Assembly: GCA_032629725.1 (NCBI GenBank)
Contig: JAFEVB010000015.1
Span: 1,488,001 to 1,552,000, forward strand
Direction: 5' to 3'
Length of the DNA stretch: 64,000 nt
From: Gremmenia infestans
Lineage: Eukaryota > Ascomycota > Leotiomycetes > Helotiales > Hamatocanthoscyphaceae
The position numbers and the translations under genes are program-made. Numbering within the stretch: the first letter of the stretch is position 1; each line of letters opens with the position of its first letter. This document shows, in pieces, positions 9,091 through 22,058 of the stretch. The notes under the pieces were generated by a model, which did no database searches, had not been told where the DNA came from, and worked only from the letters and a program-made list of their open reading frames with translations.

Positions 9091-12000
9091 TTCAGTCAAA
9101 AGAAAATGGATTTGCTTTTGCGTACATTGTAATTAGTAACGGCGTTTTATGGCATTTCCAGGTTGCCTACCTAGAATCAAGAATCTAGAAATGAGAAAGT
9201 GCTAATTATCTTCTGTCTTTTGTCGATTACTTTTCTATCTAAGACTGTCAGGAACATTCATTTTGCATTATTGAAATTTTGCAAAAAAGTGGCTGATCCG
9301 CAATATATTTTCAAATCACTCATTTCAGACGTGGCATCGTGCGGCCGGCATATCAAAAGCTCCTTGGCCGCCTAGGCGTGTGACATTGAACCAATTCCAT
9401 TCTAGCTTGTGCCAATCAATTCAATAATTATTTTAGAAAAATCGACTCCGTAATCAATGTTTCAGATTACTATGAGATTCCGCGGATTTGTATTTTATTC
9501 CTTCTACAGACGAAGTGCGATCTGAGGCAAAGATGTGTCATTGAGGCAAGATGCGCACGCAGCCTTATGCCTTATATGGAAAGAGTGTCGTAGTCTTCAC
9601 TTTGAGATCCATGTTTCTTGTAAAGCAGTTTTTGCCCCTTTTCCTTTTCCATGGTGATCACCCAGTAGGTGTCTGAATTTAATGCACGAAGATGGATGCA
9701 ACTGGTTTCGGTTGAGAGATCAGTCACTTCCTCGCACTTTCCTCAGCTAGACGTTTAAAGTGAACTTTTCCAGCAGGCAGGATGGTATCCTTTGGAACAA
9801 TGAAAGAGGGGTACAATAACCCCGAAACTGTCAGCAGCGCGGAATCACTTACTCTTTCATGAGGTACAAATCCTTATCTTTCATATTGAAGTCTTCTCTT
9901 TTGGTTAAAGAGAAACGCTCGGCTCTTTATTGCTTGTCTTGGTGGAAGACTTGCGAAGTAATGGCCGACATCCAGAAGGACTAGATGAGGGCGGCGCGGT
10001 TTTAGTGACCGTTCTTTTCTTGAAAAGTAACCTTTAGGCGACTTTGGAAAAGGAGGTCGGGATGAACAGCATAAATTTCTGTCGTTTTTCTCTGAAATTG
10101 CTTATAACAAGCAAGTAGTTACTTTCCCCTTGCCTCCTCATAGTGAGATAATATGTTTCTCTGGGTCTCAATATGATTGTAGAGAGTAGCAACTATATTT
10201 TCTATTGCCAATGAACGGAGAGATTCAACTGCATGGTCGAGGGAGCGGCAACTTCCGCGCATGCATCACAACTTGCTCAAATCGGTGGAGAGAATTCCTG
10301 AAGGGATTTCATCCATTGTTACTGCTGCAGTCAGCCTACATTTTGACCTCTACTAGTCTATTTATCAGATGAAGACCATATTTTCCGGGGACGCCGCACG
10401 CGTCGGCCATGCTTCATCCCAAAGAGGCGGCTTTCGCCCGACAACTAGTCTTTGCCTACAAGACATGTAGTATTTTGGTTCGTGTTCGTGATAGATTTTC
10501 AGATCCACTAGATGTCTAGTTGCCTTCTTCGCACAATCGCCGGCACTTACTATGTTTATAAATTCGTTTCTACAGAACTCTCATATCCATAGTAATACTC
10601 CTCGAGTCCAAAACTGCGAAAGCTAGAAAAGGAGGCTGAGTTTGCAGCCGCCCATTTCTTCCCACTTAGTCCTCTTCGGAAACTAAAAGTTAAGCTTTGT
10701 TCTAGGGATATTCCGTAGCATTTCTCCGTGAGATCCCGTGCCGTTGATATCGGAGGTTTCTTATATATGTCGCGCATTACCGAAAAATTCGAGGTTGTCT
10801 GAGCATCTTTTGAGGGTCTGAGCAGTGGTATTCATATTAGAGATGGAAAATGATTTTATATCTTAGAGTATCTTCCATGTGGAGTGTATTAGAACATGTT
10901 TGCCGCATATGCTATTGATAAGAATAGGTTTGACAGAACATGGTCTGTTAAACTTGTGCCTGAAGATCTCCCGGGACGTGCTGCATGGCATAGAATGTGT
11001 AGATGCGGCCCTCGTCTTATTTGGTACAAAAGTGTTTTCCCCACCCCAAACAAGACCTGATTTTCCTGGAGGACGTGGCTGGTGGACGCCAAAAGGCTTC
11101 TTTGTAAAACTCTAAAAGAACTTCAAATGTTATCTAGGGAAAGCTAGTAATAGCATGCTCGGTCTAATGGCTTTGGAAAGATAAGTTATTTCCAGCTTTT
11201 ATTGTTTTCCAATACCCAGTACTTGCCCAACCTCCACGTAACGCCGTAACACATATCTTGCCAAAGCGCACCCATGTACCTGAAGCAACACGCCGAAAAA
11301 CTGTCTAATTCAAATTCTAAAGAGTAGTATCGAGCCTGGGCAGCACAAAACAATAGAAAGAAAGTTCACATTGCATTTGTCATACGAACTAGGGGCGTTT
11401 TTGAGCAAAAAACAATGGCTCAGCATGACTCTGCGTACTCGAAAGGTTCCTTGCAGTGCGAAGCTGCATTTATATCACAGCGTCGCAGGGAACCCAGGTG
11501 CAGAAAGAGCGTGTTCTATACCTGTAAGCCGTGCAACGTAAGGGCTACCCTGGATGTATTGGAAATCTGCATATATTATCAATATCTGAGGACGCAACAC
11601 CGTCAGCAGTGGTGAAAAGACGATGGTGATATTGATACTGATACTGATAGTGTGAGAGTAGGTAGTCACCTGTTTAGTCGGTATTGTACAGATAGGGAAG
11701 TGACAAATAAATGTATGCTTAGCTAAAGGAGTGGGGGTAGGAAAGAGTACGACGTAGGCCCTAGTATCTAGACCTACTCGGATTAATAAATATCTACTCC
11801 TAAAGCTACGGTAGCATCGGAGAATTGTAACCTACCGAGTATAAACGACTTCTAGACGGACGCTATTGTTATCTGTGAGGCATTGTAGGGTGCGGATTGT
11901 CCGTATCGGGACGCCCGTTAGCGAAGCAAAAGTTCCATCCACGACCACGACTACCTACCAGCCTACCTGCAGGTACCTGTGTACCTAGGTACTTCACCTC

Positions 12001-12732
12001 TAAGCTCTTAAAAACCTTTACTCGACTTACAATGTGGCGGCGCATGGAAAGTGAGGTTGGCCAGCTGGGTTCACAAAGCGGCACTCAACGTTATAGGTAT
12101 TTCAATGTTGTACTGGCCCTAGAGCATTGAAACCTATTGCTGCTCTATATATTTAGAACGATCCAGACCTCGCCCAGCCTAGCCCAGTATTGGAGTCTTG
12201 GGGTCTTTCACTCTTTCAATCTTGGACCGAGGTCCTGACAGACAGACACACAGGACGACCGACGGTCTAAGTTGGGACGCTCGTCAAAACTACAGAGTCA
12301 TGAAGCCGCCGGTTTTTCAAACTACTGTCGGCACAGTACCTCTAGCTCCGGATCCCTCAGTTTGTGTCTCACGATAGTTGACCTTAGCTTCATTTTGTCG
12401 ACCCTAACAGTCCTCGCAGAACTCCATGAGAGATCTGGTGCCCTAAAAAGGTACACGGGTATAACCCAGGGGTACTCTCCACAAGCTCCACCATGGCCAT
12501 CGGCCCCCCTTGCACCCTAGCAATTATTAGGGCATTCTCTTTAAACAATGGAATGGTAGCAGCCGGGTAAGCCAAGAGCAAGTGAGTTTTGTCGACACTC
12601 CAGAAAGTTCTATATATATGCCCATTAGCTCTTGCTCTATCGTTGATCTCTATACTGAACAGCAGTTTCCATCCCACATTCATATCTCCGACTCTCGTTT
12701 ACACTCAAGGACACGCAAAGTCAACAGCCATC
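9091..12732. other. 3.6-kb gene-free stretch with possible decayed repeat DNA
   Basis: No open frame over 97 codons and no recognisable protein, tRNA or rRNA. From about 11640 to 12010 the sequence is rich in TAG/CTA-type steps and short palindromic words (ggtacctgtgtacctaggta), which would fit an old mutated repeat element, but I cannot identify the family. The last part must be the WSC gene promoter: a TATATATA run lies at about 12611-12618, roughly 115 bp before its ATG. Confidence 0.5.
12609..12618 (+). promoter_or_regulatory. Possible TATA box of the WSC gene
   Basis: A ctatatatat run 115-125 bp upstream of the ATG at 12733, a typical distance for a fungal TATA element plus a short leader. 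No experimental support. Confidence 0.35.
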
Positions 12733-14145
12733 ATGTTGAGCTTCAGATCTTTCACTGTCGCCTCGGCGGCGCTCACTCTCTTTTCTGGCGTCAATGTCAA
12801 TGCCGGTCTAGTCCAGCGTAATCAAGAGCAGCCGGCACCTTCCTGCACCAGCTTCACCCCTTTCGTTTACTCGGGGTGTTTCCAAGATCCAAGCTCCCCG
12901 CGTGCTTTACTTTACGACTCGGGCCTAAATACTCAGAACATGACAGTAGAGATATGTGTTGCTTTCTGCAAGGGAAATGACTACCAATACGCTGGCTTGG
13001 AATACTATGGTCAATGTTTCTGTGGAGCTTCTGTCAACGGTCCTCAAATCGCTGAGTCGAACTGCAACTATCCTTGCACGGGGGGTAATAGCGAAGCATG
13101 TGGAGGAAACGACATTGTCTCGATCTACCAGGACCCAACATTCCAAACTGTGAACAAAACAGTCATCACAGACTACCAGCCACTTGGATGCTACACTGAG
13201 GGTTCAACTGGGCGCTCCCTGGCCTGGCCACAGAGTCAAATCAGCGCAAGCACTATGACTGTAGAGACATGTCTTGCTGCTTGCAAGCAAGGAGGTTATG
13301 ATATAGCCGGTGTTGAGTATGGGCAAGAGTGTTATTGCGGAGTTGTCCTGGGAAATGGTACCGCTCCTACAAGCGGTTGCAACATGCCTTGCACAGGAAA
13401 CAGCGCGGAGACCTGTGGGGGCAGCTCAATGCTAAATCTGTTCGTTGCTTCAGATCTTGAAAGCTCACAGATATGTGGAGCTGTCCCACCTTCCGCTTCC
13501 TCCATATCGGCCAGCTCTTCTTCATCATCATGCACGAGCATGTCCAACTCAGTGTCAGGACCCTCATCTGTCCCTAGCAGTTCCTCGCGTCCTTCCAGCC
13601 CAGTCTCAAACAGTGGAACCTCGTCAGTCCTATCCAGCTCCTCCTCCAGCATGCCCAGGTCCCTTTCCAGCACTGGTGTTTCATCTACTCCATCCACCTC
13701 CACGTGCAGTACCAGCTCAGCCTCTTCTACCTTGAGCCGATCTAGTACAATCCCGACAACCAGCTCAACCTCGACAACGCCAACTCTCTGCACATCAACA
13801 GTCACTATTTCACCAACACCAACTTGCGAGTACAAGTGCGGTCAATGGTGCTCAAATCCTCTTCCAACCTGGAAAGATCAATCATCTTGCTTCACGGCAC
13901 ACGCCAAATGTGCAGCGCAAATTGCCTCTTGCTATTTACACGCTGGCTACCCAGACAACCAGAATTGTTACAAATTCTCAGACTGGTGTCAATCGGTCTC
14001 CTCTTACTGTACGAACTCTTGCCAAGGTTCTGGTTGCTCTAAGGGTGGATGTACTTCCAGGTACCCGCCAGTTTCACCGTCTAGCACCTCGAGTGCTACT
14101 ACTTCAACATCAGTATATACTTGCCCCACTTCGAGCGCCAAATAG
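12733..14145 (+). CDS. Secreted protein with two WSC domains and a Cys-rich C-terminal module
   Basis: Single exon of 470 residues. I chose the ATG at 12733 because it opens directly into a signal peptide (MLSFRSFTVASAALTLFSG, cleavage near residue 24); the frame extends upstream but that part is not signal-like. WSC domain 1 is about residues 40-130 (SGCFQD ... GQCFCGAS ... CGGNDIVSIYQ) and WSC domain 2 about 150-242 (LGCYTEG ... GQECYCGVV ... CGGSSMLNLF). A Ser/Thr-rich, probably O-glycosylated linker follows (~250-360). Next is a separate module with twelve cysteines (~365-445, CEYKCGQWC ... CQGSGCSKGGC). There is no clear C-terminal membrane helix or GPI signal. WSC domains are putative carbohydrate-binding modules found in yeast stress sensors and in secreted fungal glucan- or alcohol-oxidising proteins. 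With no catalytic or membrane part, this is best called a secreted, probably wall-binding protein. Confidence 0.88.
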   Translation: MLSFRSFTVASAALTLFSGVNVNAGLVQRNQEQPAPSCTSFTPFVYSGCFQDPSSPRALLYDSGLNTQNMTVEICVAFCKGNDYQYAGLEYYGQCFCGASVNGPQIAESNCNYPCTGGNSEACGGNDIVSIYQDPTFQTVNKTVITDYQPLGCYTEGSTGRSLAWPQSQISASTMTVETCLAACKQGGYDIAGVEYGQECYCGVVLGNGTAPTSGCNMPCTGNSAETCGGSSMLNLFVASDLESSQICGAVPPSASSISASSSSSSCTSMSNSVSGPSSVPSSSSRPSSPVSNSGTSSVLSSSSSSMPRSLSSTGVSSTPSTSTCSTSSASSTLSRSSTIPTTSSTSTTPTLCTSTVTISPTPTCEYKCGQWCSNPLPTWKDQSSCFTAHAKCAAQIASCYLHAGYPDNQNCYKFSDWCQSVSSYCTNSCQGSGCSKGGCTSRYPPVSPSSTSSATTSTSVYTCPTSSAK

Positions 14146-15619
14146 GTCGTTACAATGGCGCTCTAAGCAGCACCTACATCCACCACCAGCCATGTTCCAA
14201 TCCCTAATGAGTGTTATATAAACTCTGGGGTTTCTGCCAGGAACATGTTCATCTTGGAATTCGTGGTAAATATATAATCATGTATATTACGGTCTACTTT
14301 TACGTTTAGATATCAATCTTTTAGAAGCAACTAGTCAACTATTGTATCCCAGGAGGTTACACTACTAGAGTACCCAGATTTAAGATAGTTTGAATAGATC
14401 ATTTTCCTCCCTTTCAAAAGTGTATAAACCTAGTGACTTGTTCTATTCCCGCAGACGTGATTGATACTCAATGCCGAGGCAATGAAGAAGTTTTATCAAC
14501 CCTGCTACCCGCAGTAAATATATATTCCGAGGCTGATAGATTTCGCTACTTACTCGTATTGATCCCTTCCCAAGATGACGATAGCCTACCCCCTCCCCTA
14601 TCCATGAAAATACAACTTAAGCAGAGTTGCATCCAATTAAGAGCTCCCTCCACTCCCAACCCTCTCTCTTACTGGACGTAAAAATCGACACTCATTATCA
14701 TGGACTCTAGTCTTCTATCATTCCAAAACGAAAGTGTCGTATGGAGTATTCTTTTAATTTGGCAGTTTGAATTCTAGGGAGAAAACGATTGATTAAATAT
14801 ACGTATGGAGTACTGTATTTGCTAAGCCCAAGCTGGCGATATTTATTATTGCACAAATGATCTGCAAATTATTTATTATTTGACTTGAGATTTTGGGCCT
14901 GCCCAATGGAGCATAGGATTTTGTCTGGGGTAGTCAGTGCAGTTCGCTGGGTCCATGCGTTTTCTGGTATGTGTAGGTATGTGCGGATACGGATGATGGA
15001 GGGAGGGAGGTGGAGGATCTCATGACGGAGAGCGATATGCGGTAGTAGGCATGAACTATTGTTGATGTTATCTTCTATGCGTAGGTGCTGTACGAAGTAC
15101 TGGTGGGAACGACGACCTGTTTGACATGTGGGTCGTTTGTTGGCTTCGTGCATAGGAAAAGAGAAGGGGAGGAGAGGAGAGTCTTGGCTTGGGCTTGGCT
15201 TCCTTCTTAAGCATACAGGCTGAATGTCGGGTAAACGTTAACGTAAACATAATTTCTGGCTGGTATCAAATCATGATATTTCTACCAGAAGCTTTATAGA
15301 AGTTCTTGTGTTTTCGAACCCCAATCTATTAAATGTCCAATTTGTAAAATTAGGTTAAGCTTTTTATTCAATATAACCACAGCGTGTTTAGATCTTGGCA
15401 GTATCAAACAGGAAGTCCCATTCGACATTCAAGGAAAATCAAGAAAAAGGGAAAGGAAGTCAAAGATACCTAGGTAATCAAAGTGCGAGAAGTAAAGCAA
15501 AGAAAACCTAGGAAGACTTGTTGAGCTAAAGCAGCGCAAATAATGATACCGAGATTTTCAAAGCAGTCGTGTATTTCTGAAGAAAGAGCTGTTCCGAAGC
15601 TACGCCCCGCGAAATGTAA
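14146..15619. other. Intergenic region between WSC and aminotransferase genes
   Basis: The flanking genes converge. It is A/T-rich with no open frame above 94 codons and no recognisable feature. Confidence 0.5.
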
Positions 15620-17148
15620 TCAGGATTTGACTCCGAGTGACTCGAAGACTTTGCTGACGACTTCTAGAGTCACTTTCGCAATGCGCTCGATGTCCTCCTT
15701 TGTGACCATGTATGTTGGAGCGAGGATGATGTGGTCCCCAGCAAACCCATCCACCGTGCCAGTGCCTGGGTACATTGTCATGTTGAACGGAGCGGAGATA
15801 GCCGTGTCATGCACCTTCTGAGCAACACCGAGCTTCGGATCAAATGGCTCCTTGGTCTCCTTATCCTTCACAAACTCCAGTCCCCAGAAGAGCCCTCTAC
15901 CACGTATATCACCCACGTTCGGATGATCCCCTAAAAGTGATTTGAGGCACTTCTCTAGATATTCTCCTTGAGTCTTGACATTCTGCATCAGGTTCTCTTC
16001 CCGCTGGATTCTCTGGACCTCAAGCGCTGCGGCTGCTTGCACAGGCATTGCTTGATATGTCTGTCCATGAACAAATTGACCAGTTCCATTCATTAATGCA
16101 TCGACAACTTTCGGCGAAATTAAGACAGCAGCGATTGGTTGATAACCACCTCCAAGGCCCTTCCCAAGTGTTTGCAGGTCCGGAACGACCTCTTCGTGTT
16201 GCCAGGCGTGCAAAGTGCCGCACCGTCCCATACCGCTCATCACTTCGTCGAGAATGAAGAGCGCACCATGCTTATGGCAGACTTCTCTCATGGCTTTCAG
16301 ATATCCTGGGACTGACGGAACACAACCTAAAGCAGCACCAACCACAGGTTCACAGACGAAACCAATGACTGTCTCTGGACCTAGCTCTTGGAACTTGGCC
16401 TCTAGCTCTGCGGCTTTCCGAGCAACGAAGGATTCATCGGATTCGCCGTTATTGCGCTGTCGATATGCGTTGCAAGCTGACACACGATGAATATTGCCCA
16501 TAAGGAAGGGTTCATATGGGGCTCTCCGGGCAACATGTCCAGAAACTCCCAGGGCACCAAGCGTGTTGCCGTGGTAAGAGGTTTCGCGAGCGATGAAGTT
16601 CACTCGCGGGGTTTGCTTGTTACTCTCGTAGAAGTATTGCCGAGCAAGCTTTACAGCGGCTTCCATTGCTTCGGACCCTGGAAAGATTAGTGGAGTGTCT
16701 GGGAAATGTCATTTCGTAGAGACATACCGGAGCCTGTCAAGTACACCCGGCTCATTTGTCCCCCAGTTCCGTCGATAAGCTCTTTGCACAGCTCTTCCAC
16801 CACGGAACTTCCCCAATAGCTAGAGCAGAGATATGATACACCAGTGTTGATCTGATCTGTGATGGCTTTGATCACTCGCTCGTTGCCATACCCGAGACAC
16901 GAGACAGCGGCACCAGATGCAGCATCAAAGACTGTGCGTCCATCGGCGAGGTATAAGTAGTTGCCCTTGCCGCCAGTTACAATGGGAAAGGCTTTGTGGA
17001 GGTGACGGCCTAGAACAAATTCTGATTTCTCGAGTCCATTGGAAGTGGCTTCCCCATCGCCGTGGCCCTTGAGACAGAGGGTTTTGACAGGAGTAACGGC
17101 AGTGTCCTGATGCTTCTGCGTAAGCTCGGCGATAGCAGATGGAGACAT
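15620..17148 (-). CDS. Class III pyridoxal-phosphate aminotransferase
   Basis: Two exons, 17148-16728 and 16677-15620, 492 residues; the 50-nt intron splits a Gly codon in the conserved SGSEAMEAAVKLARQYF block. Other class III landmarks: YLYLADGRTVFDAASGAAV near the N-terminus, TSYHGNTLGALGVSG (cofactor ring stacking), FILDEVMSGMGRCG (the Asp that binds the PLP pyridine nitrogen) and TLGKGLGGGYQPIAAV, whose Lys (about residue 312) should form the Schiff base. The C-terminal block reads RGRGLFWGLEFVKDKET. There is no targeting peptide, so it is probably cytosolic. Class III enzymes move amino groups from omega-amino acids, GABA, ornithine or diamines; I cannot assign the substrate. No biosynthetic neighbours are visible, as both sides are gene-free for 1.5-5 kb. 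Confidence 0.9.
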
Positions 17149-18505
17149 GATGCTTTAATGAGATTGTTGACAATTTAAGCTAAGAGCAAATTGAAGGTCG
17201 GAAGCAGGAGCAGAAGCAGAAGTAGGTCTGAGATTAATGGATGTGTGTACGTGAGATGTGAATGGACGTATATGAGTTGAGGGAAATGTGGGAACTTGGC
17301 AATGGCTGTAAGTTCTTTTGTCTTATATGACCTTCTGCCCGTGTGCTTGCAATAGAAGGAAGGGGGAGAGGAAAAGAGGAAGCCAGGCTCAATATAAAAG
17401 GAAAGAGGCAGACCACAGATGATATTCAACTCGCCTCGGCAACTAGCACAAGAAAGCTAGTACTGAACCAGGCAAGACTGGAGGCCTGGAAGGATTTCAG
17501 CTAGAGCTCAAAGTGAAGTATAGTTCCGGTTGATGTTGAGAGGGGCAGGGAGGAGGACGGAAATGGGAAGAGTCATTTACAAGGTGGGTACGAGTCCGAC
17601 ACCGAACCGATACGGTGCACCAAGGACATTGACAAATAGCCCGATGGTGGATGCCAATTTCTGTGTTGCGTGTGAAGAGTGGTGGAATGGACGAAGTGAT
17701 CTTCGGCTGGGCTAAAACTGCTAGTTCGCGAGGAAAGAAGGGGAGGGTGCGTCCTGAACTATCAGGTATACAAAGTATATTCAACTGATACCTATATCGC
17801 CCGGTTCGTCCTCACATGTACATCGATGTACATTCTCTCCTGATTCTGCGTTACATATACCGAGTACGACTCGTGCTGAATATGCCATTGGTCCCTTGTC
17901 ATCGCATCGGTCCTCTACCGGCGCGTGTCCCTCTGCACATCTACCCCTCTACGGCGGCTGCATATCATCATTAAGGTGGCCGACGATAGGCTGGGTCTTG
18001 TTCAGCATGCGTGGCATGCATCGATAGAGAGATGGGATTGTGAGCATCGCTGTGATTTCGCGTGCCAATGCAACCCTTGATTCTTCTGTTTTTTGAGTTT
18101 CTTGACCGCTCTTAGCATGATACAGCATCTTTTGGCTTTAGCCCTGCCAAGAAGGTGCGTATTCATGTAAGATGTTATAGTTTCAACATCGGCCCACATC
18201 CCGAATGTCGGAATACTGTCTGTCCGTGCTGAAGAAGCCGAAGTTGAAGCCGAAGCTGAAGCGGAACGGACGGTGGAAGTGCTGACGAATGTGTCTGTGC
18301 CAAAGCAGAATGTGAGGGGTCAGCTAGATCTTGCCCAAATAGCGCCTTTAATGGTTTGCTGGGTCGATTGGTGAGATGTCCTCATGTCCTGCCGTCAGCC
18401 TCTTTTCCCAGTCATTATTGCCGGCATATGTGTTAATATTGAAATCAGGTACCCGCCATCACCTGCGACATGTACTGTACAGTACAGCAAGCTTAAATTG
18501 ATTGC

Positions 18506-18561
18506 ACCTACCACCTACCACCTACCACCTACCACCTACCACCTACCACCTACCACCCACC
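18506..18561. repeat. (ACCTACC)n heptamer microsatellite
   Basis: Seven perfect copies of ACCTACC followed by one imperfect copy (acccacc). It does not match the TTAGGG/CCCTAA fungal telomere unit, so it is a simple repeat rather than an interstitial telomere. Confidence 0.9.
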
Positions 18562-21500
18562 ACCCCACGCATTCCACACTTTATGAACAACTAAATGGGT
18601 ACCTACGTAGATAACTGATCTTTGCCATGAAATCAATATAACCGCTCGCTGCCTGCACAATACATAGCTCATGTTCGATATCAAGAGACATCTAATATTT
18701 TGCTTTTGCTTGAGGTGTATCTTTGGTCATGTCCATAGGATCATGATTATAATGTGGTCGTTTATGATACAGATCATTGATCTTGTGTAACCGGCCAGGT
18801 GCATCTGATTTGCGGGAGCATCCTTGTTGGTTGGTAACCTACCTCAACGTCGTCCGACTGCAACATATATCACTTCACCCCCACCGCTCCAGCATAGTAG
18901 TGCAAGACTGATTTTTTCAGCGAAAGAGAGAGAGAAGTTATAATCCAATATTGATGGACAAGAGATCCCTTTGCAAGCCAATCATGTGCACGCACACACG
19001 CTGCATCCTGCATGGAGTCCTTTCCGAAGAGGAAGGCTGGATCAGATGATATCTTTATTGATGCGAGACAACAGAGCATTGTTGCATCGGATGAAGTTCT
19101 CGGACAATGTCAATTGGGCAAATCAGATGGCAAATCGGGATAAAGGTTGGCTGCTGGTCTTCATTTTGATGTCTTGTCCTGTTGTATTTGCCGCTTGCCG
19201 CCCTTCAGACCAATGGCCATGGTCCCTGCACCTCCTTAGTGAAGTACTGCTTTTGCCTTTGGGGAACAGCCAGTGATGTGGGTGGGGTATTCTCAGGATG
19301 TAGACACCTTCAGGAGAATTGTCATTATGTATGTGCGTTTTTCTCTTTGCTTTTGGTTACCTCGGATCGATCAAAGAGATATGATATCTGGAATAATGAC
19401 TGCACGGTATTACTTGACCTGATTTGATAGGTGGGCCAAAGATTGACCCGAGAGCTTTTTACGTCATCAGGATCCTATCCCGAGTTTTGACATATCGGGC
19501 CGTTGTAGTACCACTTTCTCGTGTTCATCTCACACTCGAATCGGGACCGGGGGTGTATGAGCAACCGAATTATCTCGTCACATCTGTCTGCACTGCAATT
19601 TTTCATCTCTAGTCACTACACTAGCTGTCCTATCATTTTCACACGTGCCGCGATAATTATGTTTATCCCTACCCTACTATATTAAACTTTATCTTATGTG
19701 TTTTCTGGATCAATGCAGCACCTTTTCTTGAGTATTCTGGGTATCATGATTGGCACCTCATGATCCATCCCTGCCGAAGTGCCACCACACGATGTCGGAT
19801 CCCTTATACTTCAGGTAAGCTCAACGCAAGACATCTTCCGTGTTTCTACATCGGGCGACCTTAAGCAGCGGTATGCCGAGAGACCGGAGACATCGCGGTG
19901 CTACTAGCAAGACCGGCTTGCATCGGAAATCGGGACTGCCTCCCTCCCCCTTTCCTTCGTGGGAAGCATACCGGGTGAAGGCACCGAATATGTCAAGATC
20001 AGGTCATTATCCAGCCTTCCGAGTCATTTTGATCCTTTCAATTGCTTATCGGGCGAGGGAGCATGTCATGAAGTATGGGGTATCAAGTAAGTTTGAGACA
20101 TCTAAGTGAAATGAATAAGAATCAGTCTGTCGTTGCGTAGAGAGGGGTGACCTTAACAACGACCCCTACATTGGAATACATTTCCAAAGGGGATTCTGCT
20201 TATTGGTGCTATTCCTTCTTCTCAGACCGCCTATTTTCGTCAGAATGGCGTCCTGTGGTGACTAGCAATAAGTCAAACCACTCCGCTAAAAAGTCAAGGA
20301 AGCCACATCTGGAAATGAAAGGAACTTTCGACCTCCACATTGCACGAGTAATACATCCGAATAGTTTCTCGAAGCCGAGTTTTAGGGTACACAGAAACTG
20401 ACGCACGACAGCTGTATGGTTCAGATTACCTATACGAATCACACCTTGATGTGATGTTTGTGACAAGGCTTACTGCATACCATGATCGAGAATACCTCCG
20501 GCCTACAGCCTTTAAACTGCAAGTTCAATCCATCGCTTCTTCCGCCGGCGTTTATGGAGAGAAGGACAATTGACAATAAATCATGGGTCCGACCGAGCCT
20601 TTGAAAGTGGCCTCTAGAACGATTACATGATGTGCCGGCTGCTCGTACAATTGGCGAACTCATCTGTTGAGGGAAATTATGCGATGGTATAATTGCGCTT
20701 GTTGAGGTTGGGAATATAGCTTTGTGTGTCTATGCGGCTCCCCCCTTCGTGGACATGAGCTTCTTCTATATATAGGTATATATATATTTTGAAGTTTCGT
20801 GTATGAGCAACGACGAGGACTTCTCGTTTCATAACCCCATAACGTTTAATATCATTCGAAAGCCATCTATCTCACAACAGATTTCAACAAACAGATTTCA
20901 ACAAACAGACCTTGACCAAACACTCAAATTAGGCAATCGACGAGTATTTAGTCAAGCAAGCTTTGCCGTCACATGACTAGCGTTCACTCCGCGACTGGTT
21001 GGTCTGCAGGCTGGCTTGCTACTAACGATCACTAATAATAATGAGTAGAAAACTTGTTCCATTTTTGTTATGGGCCCCAAGCTTGACTAGGTACCTAGGT
21101 AGGTAGGGGCGGGCCTAAAGCAAAAGTTTTGCTCGACTGCTTGGCTTTAGATAGATGTGCATGCCAAAGGGGGCGAGGGGAGGGTGGGGGCTGAAGATGA
21201 ATGAGATGCCTTGCCTGCCTTGCCTTGCTTTGCCTTGCTTCGCCTTGTCCTGTCAGACCAATTCGACCCCATTCCATTGTAACAGGACAGGTTGGAGTGA
21301 GTGGGAAGAACACGTTGTTAACAGCAAATCCTTCTTCTGGAAATACGTTGGTTGTTGTACTTGGGGGGCCTGTTGGCATTATGACGGAGGGGAGGGTGAG
21401 GTGAACCACAGAACAGAGCCGCTTCCCCCTTAATATTTAGTGAGCCAAATATTGACATTCCCTAACGATTTTAGGCTTTTGGCCAATCACAAAAAAATGG

Positions 21501-21900
21501 CCCCCTCCGCACGCATTTGAAATGGCCATATTTATTCTTCCCCCTCAGAGGATATCCCACAAACCGTCCAGGATTGCGCAACCTCTGCCCGCCAGAACCA
21601 AACCTCATTTGCAGATATATCACTATCGATAACCTATATCCGTATCCGTATCCTTATCCACCCACCGCCATTCACCACAGCCGACAAAGCCCATTGTGTT
21701 TTGCTCTGCGTCTGGCAACTCGACACGCGAATGCCTACCGCGTGATTGCAACAAATCGCGACAACCATTATCGCCACGCCACACCGAGCCCAGCGCAAAT
21801 AAACAGTCCGACCAAGGGAAAACCTCGCCATTGATTGCTGCCTTTGTCGCACCGTCTAGAAAAAGGCGCACTGAGCCGCGCCCGGATACATCCTTTCCAA

Positions 21901-22024
21901 GTAAGTCAAGAATGGCCGTCCGCGCCTTGTCCAATTTGTCTGTCTGTCGCGAGGGGAAAAGGACAGGATCTGACTCTTCGACGTCGCTGCACACACCTCG
22001 ACTTGCGCTGACCGTTTTTCGCAG
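21901..22024 (+). other. Probable 5'-leader intron of the forkhead gene
   Basis: A strong donor (ttccaa then gtaagt) at 21901 and acceptor (gtttttcgcag) ending at 22024, 34 nt before the chosen ATG at 22059. The reading frame is open through it, so an N-terminally longer product cannot be excluded. Confidence 0.55.
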
Positions 22025-22058
22025 ATACTCGCGCTTTCATATCTACCTCTGCCCGATT

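Larger units (their letters stand above)
17149..22058. other. 4.9-kb gene-free stretch between aminotransferase and forkhead genes
   Basis: No open frame with protein-like features and no RNA gene I can recognise. It contains a heptamer array at 18506-18561, a 14-bp duplication (cagatttcaacaaa) at 20878-20908, a cluster of ATCGGG words between about 19490 and 20060, a TTGCC/TTGCT-rich run at about 21205-21245, and a probable forkhead 5' leader intron at 21901-22024. The left end is the aminotransferase promoter and the right end the forkhead promoter. Confidence 0.5.

Noticed and set aside
18506..18561. Interstitial telomere repeat
   Set aside because: The unit is ACCTACC, not CCCTAA.
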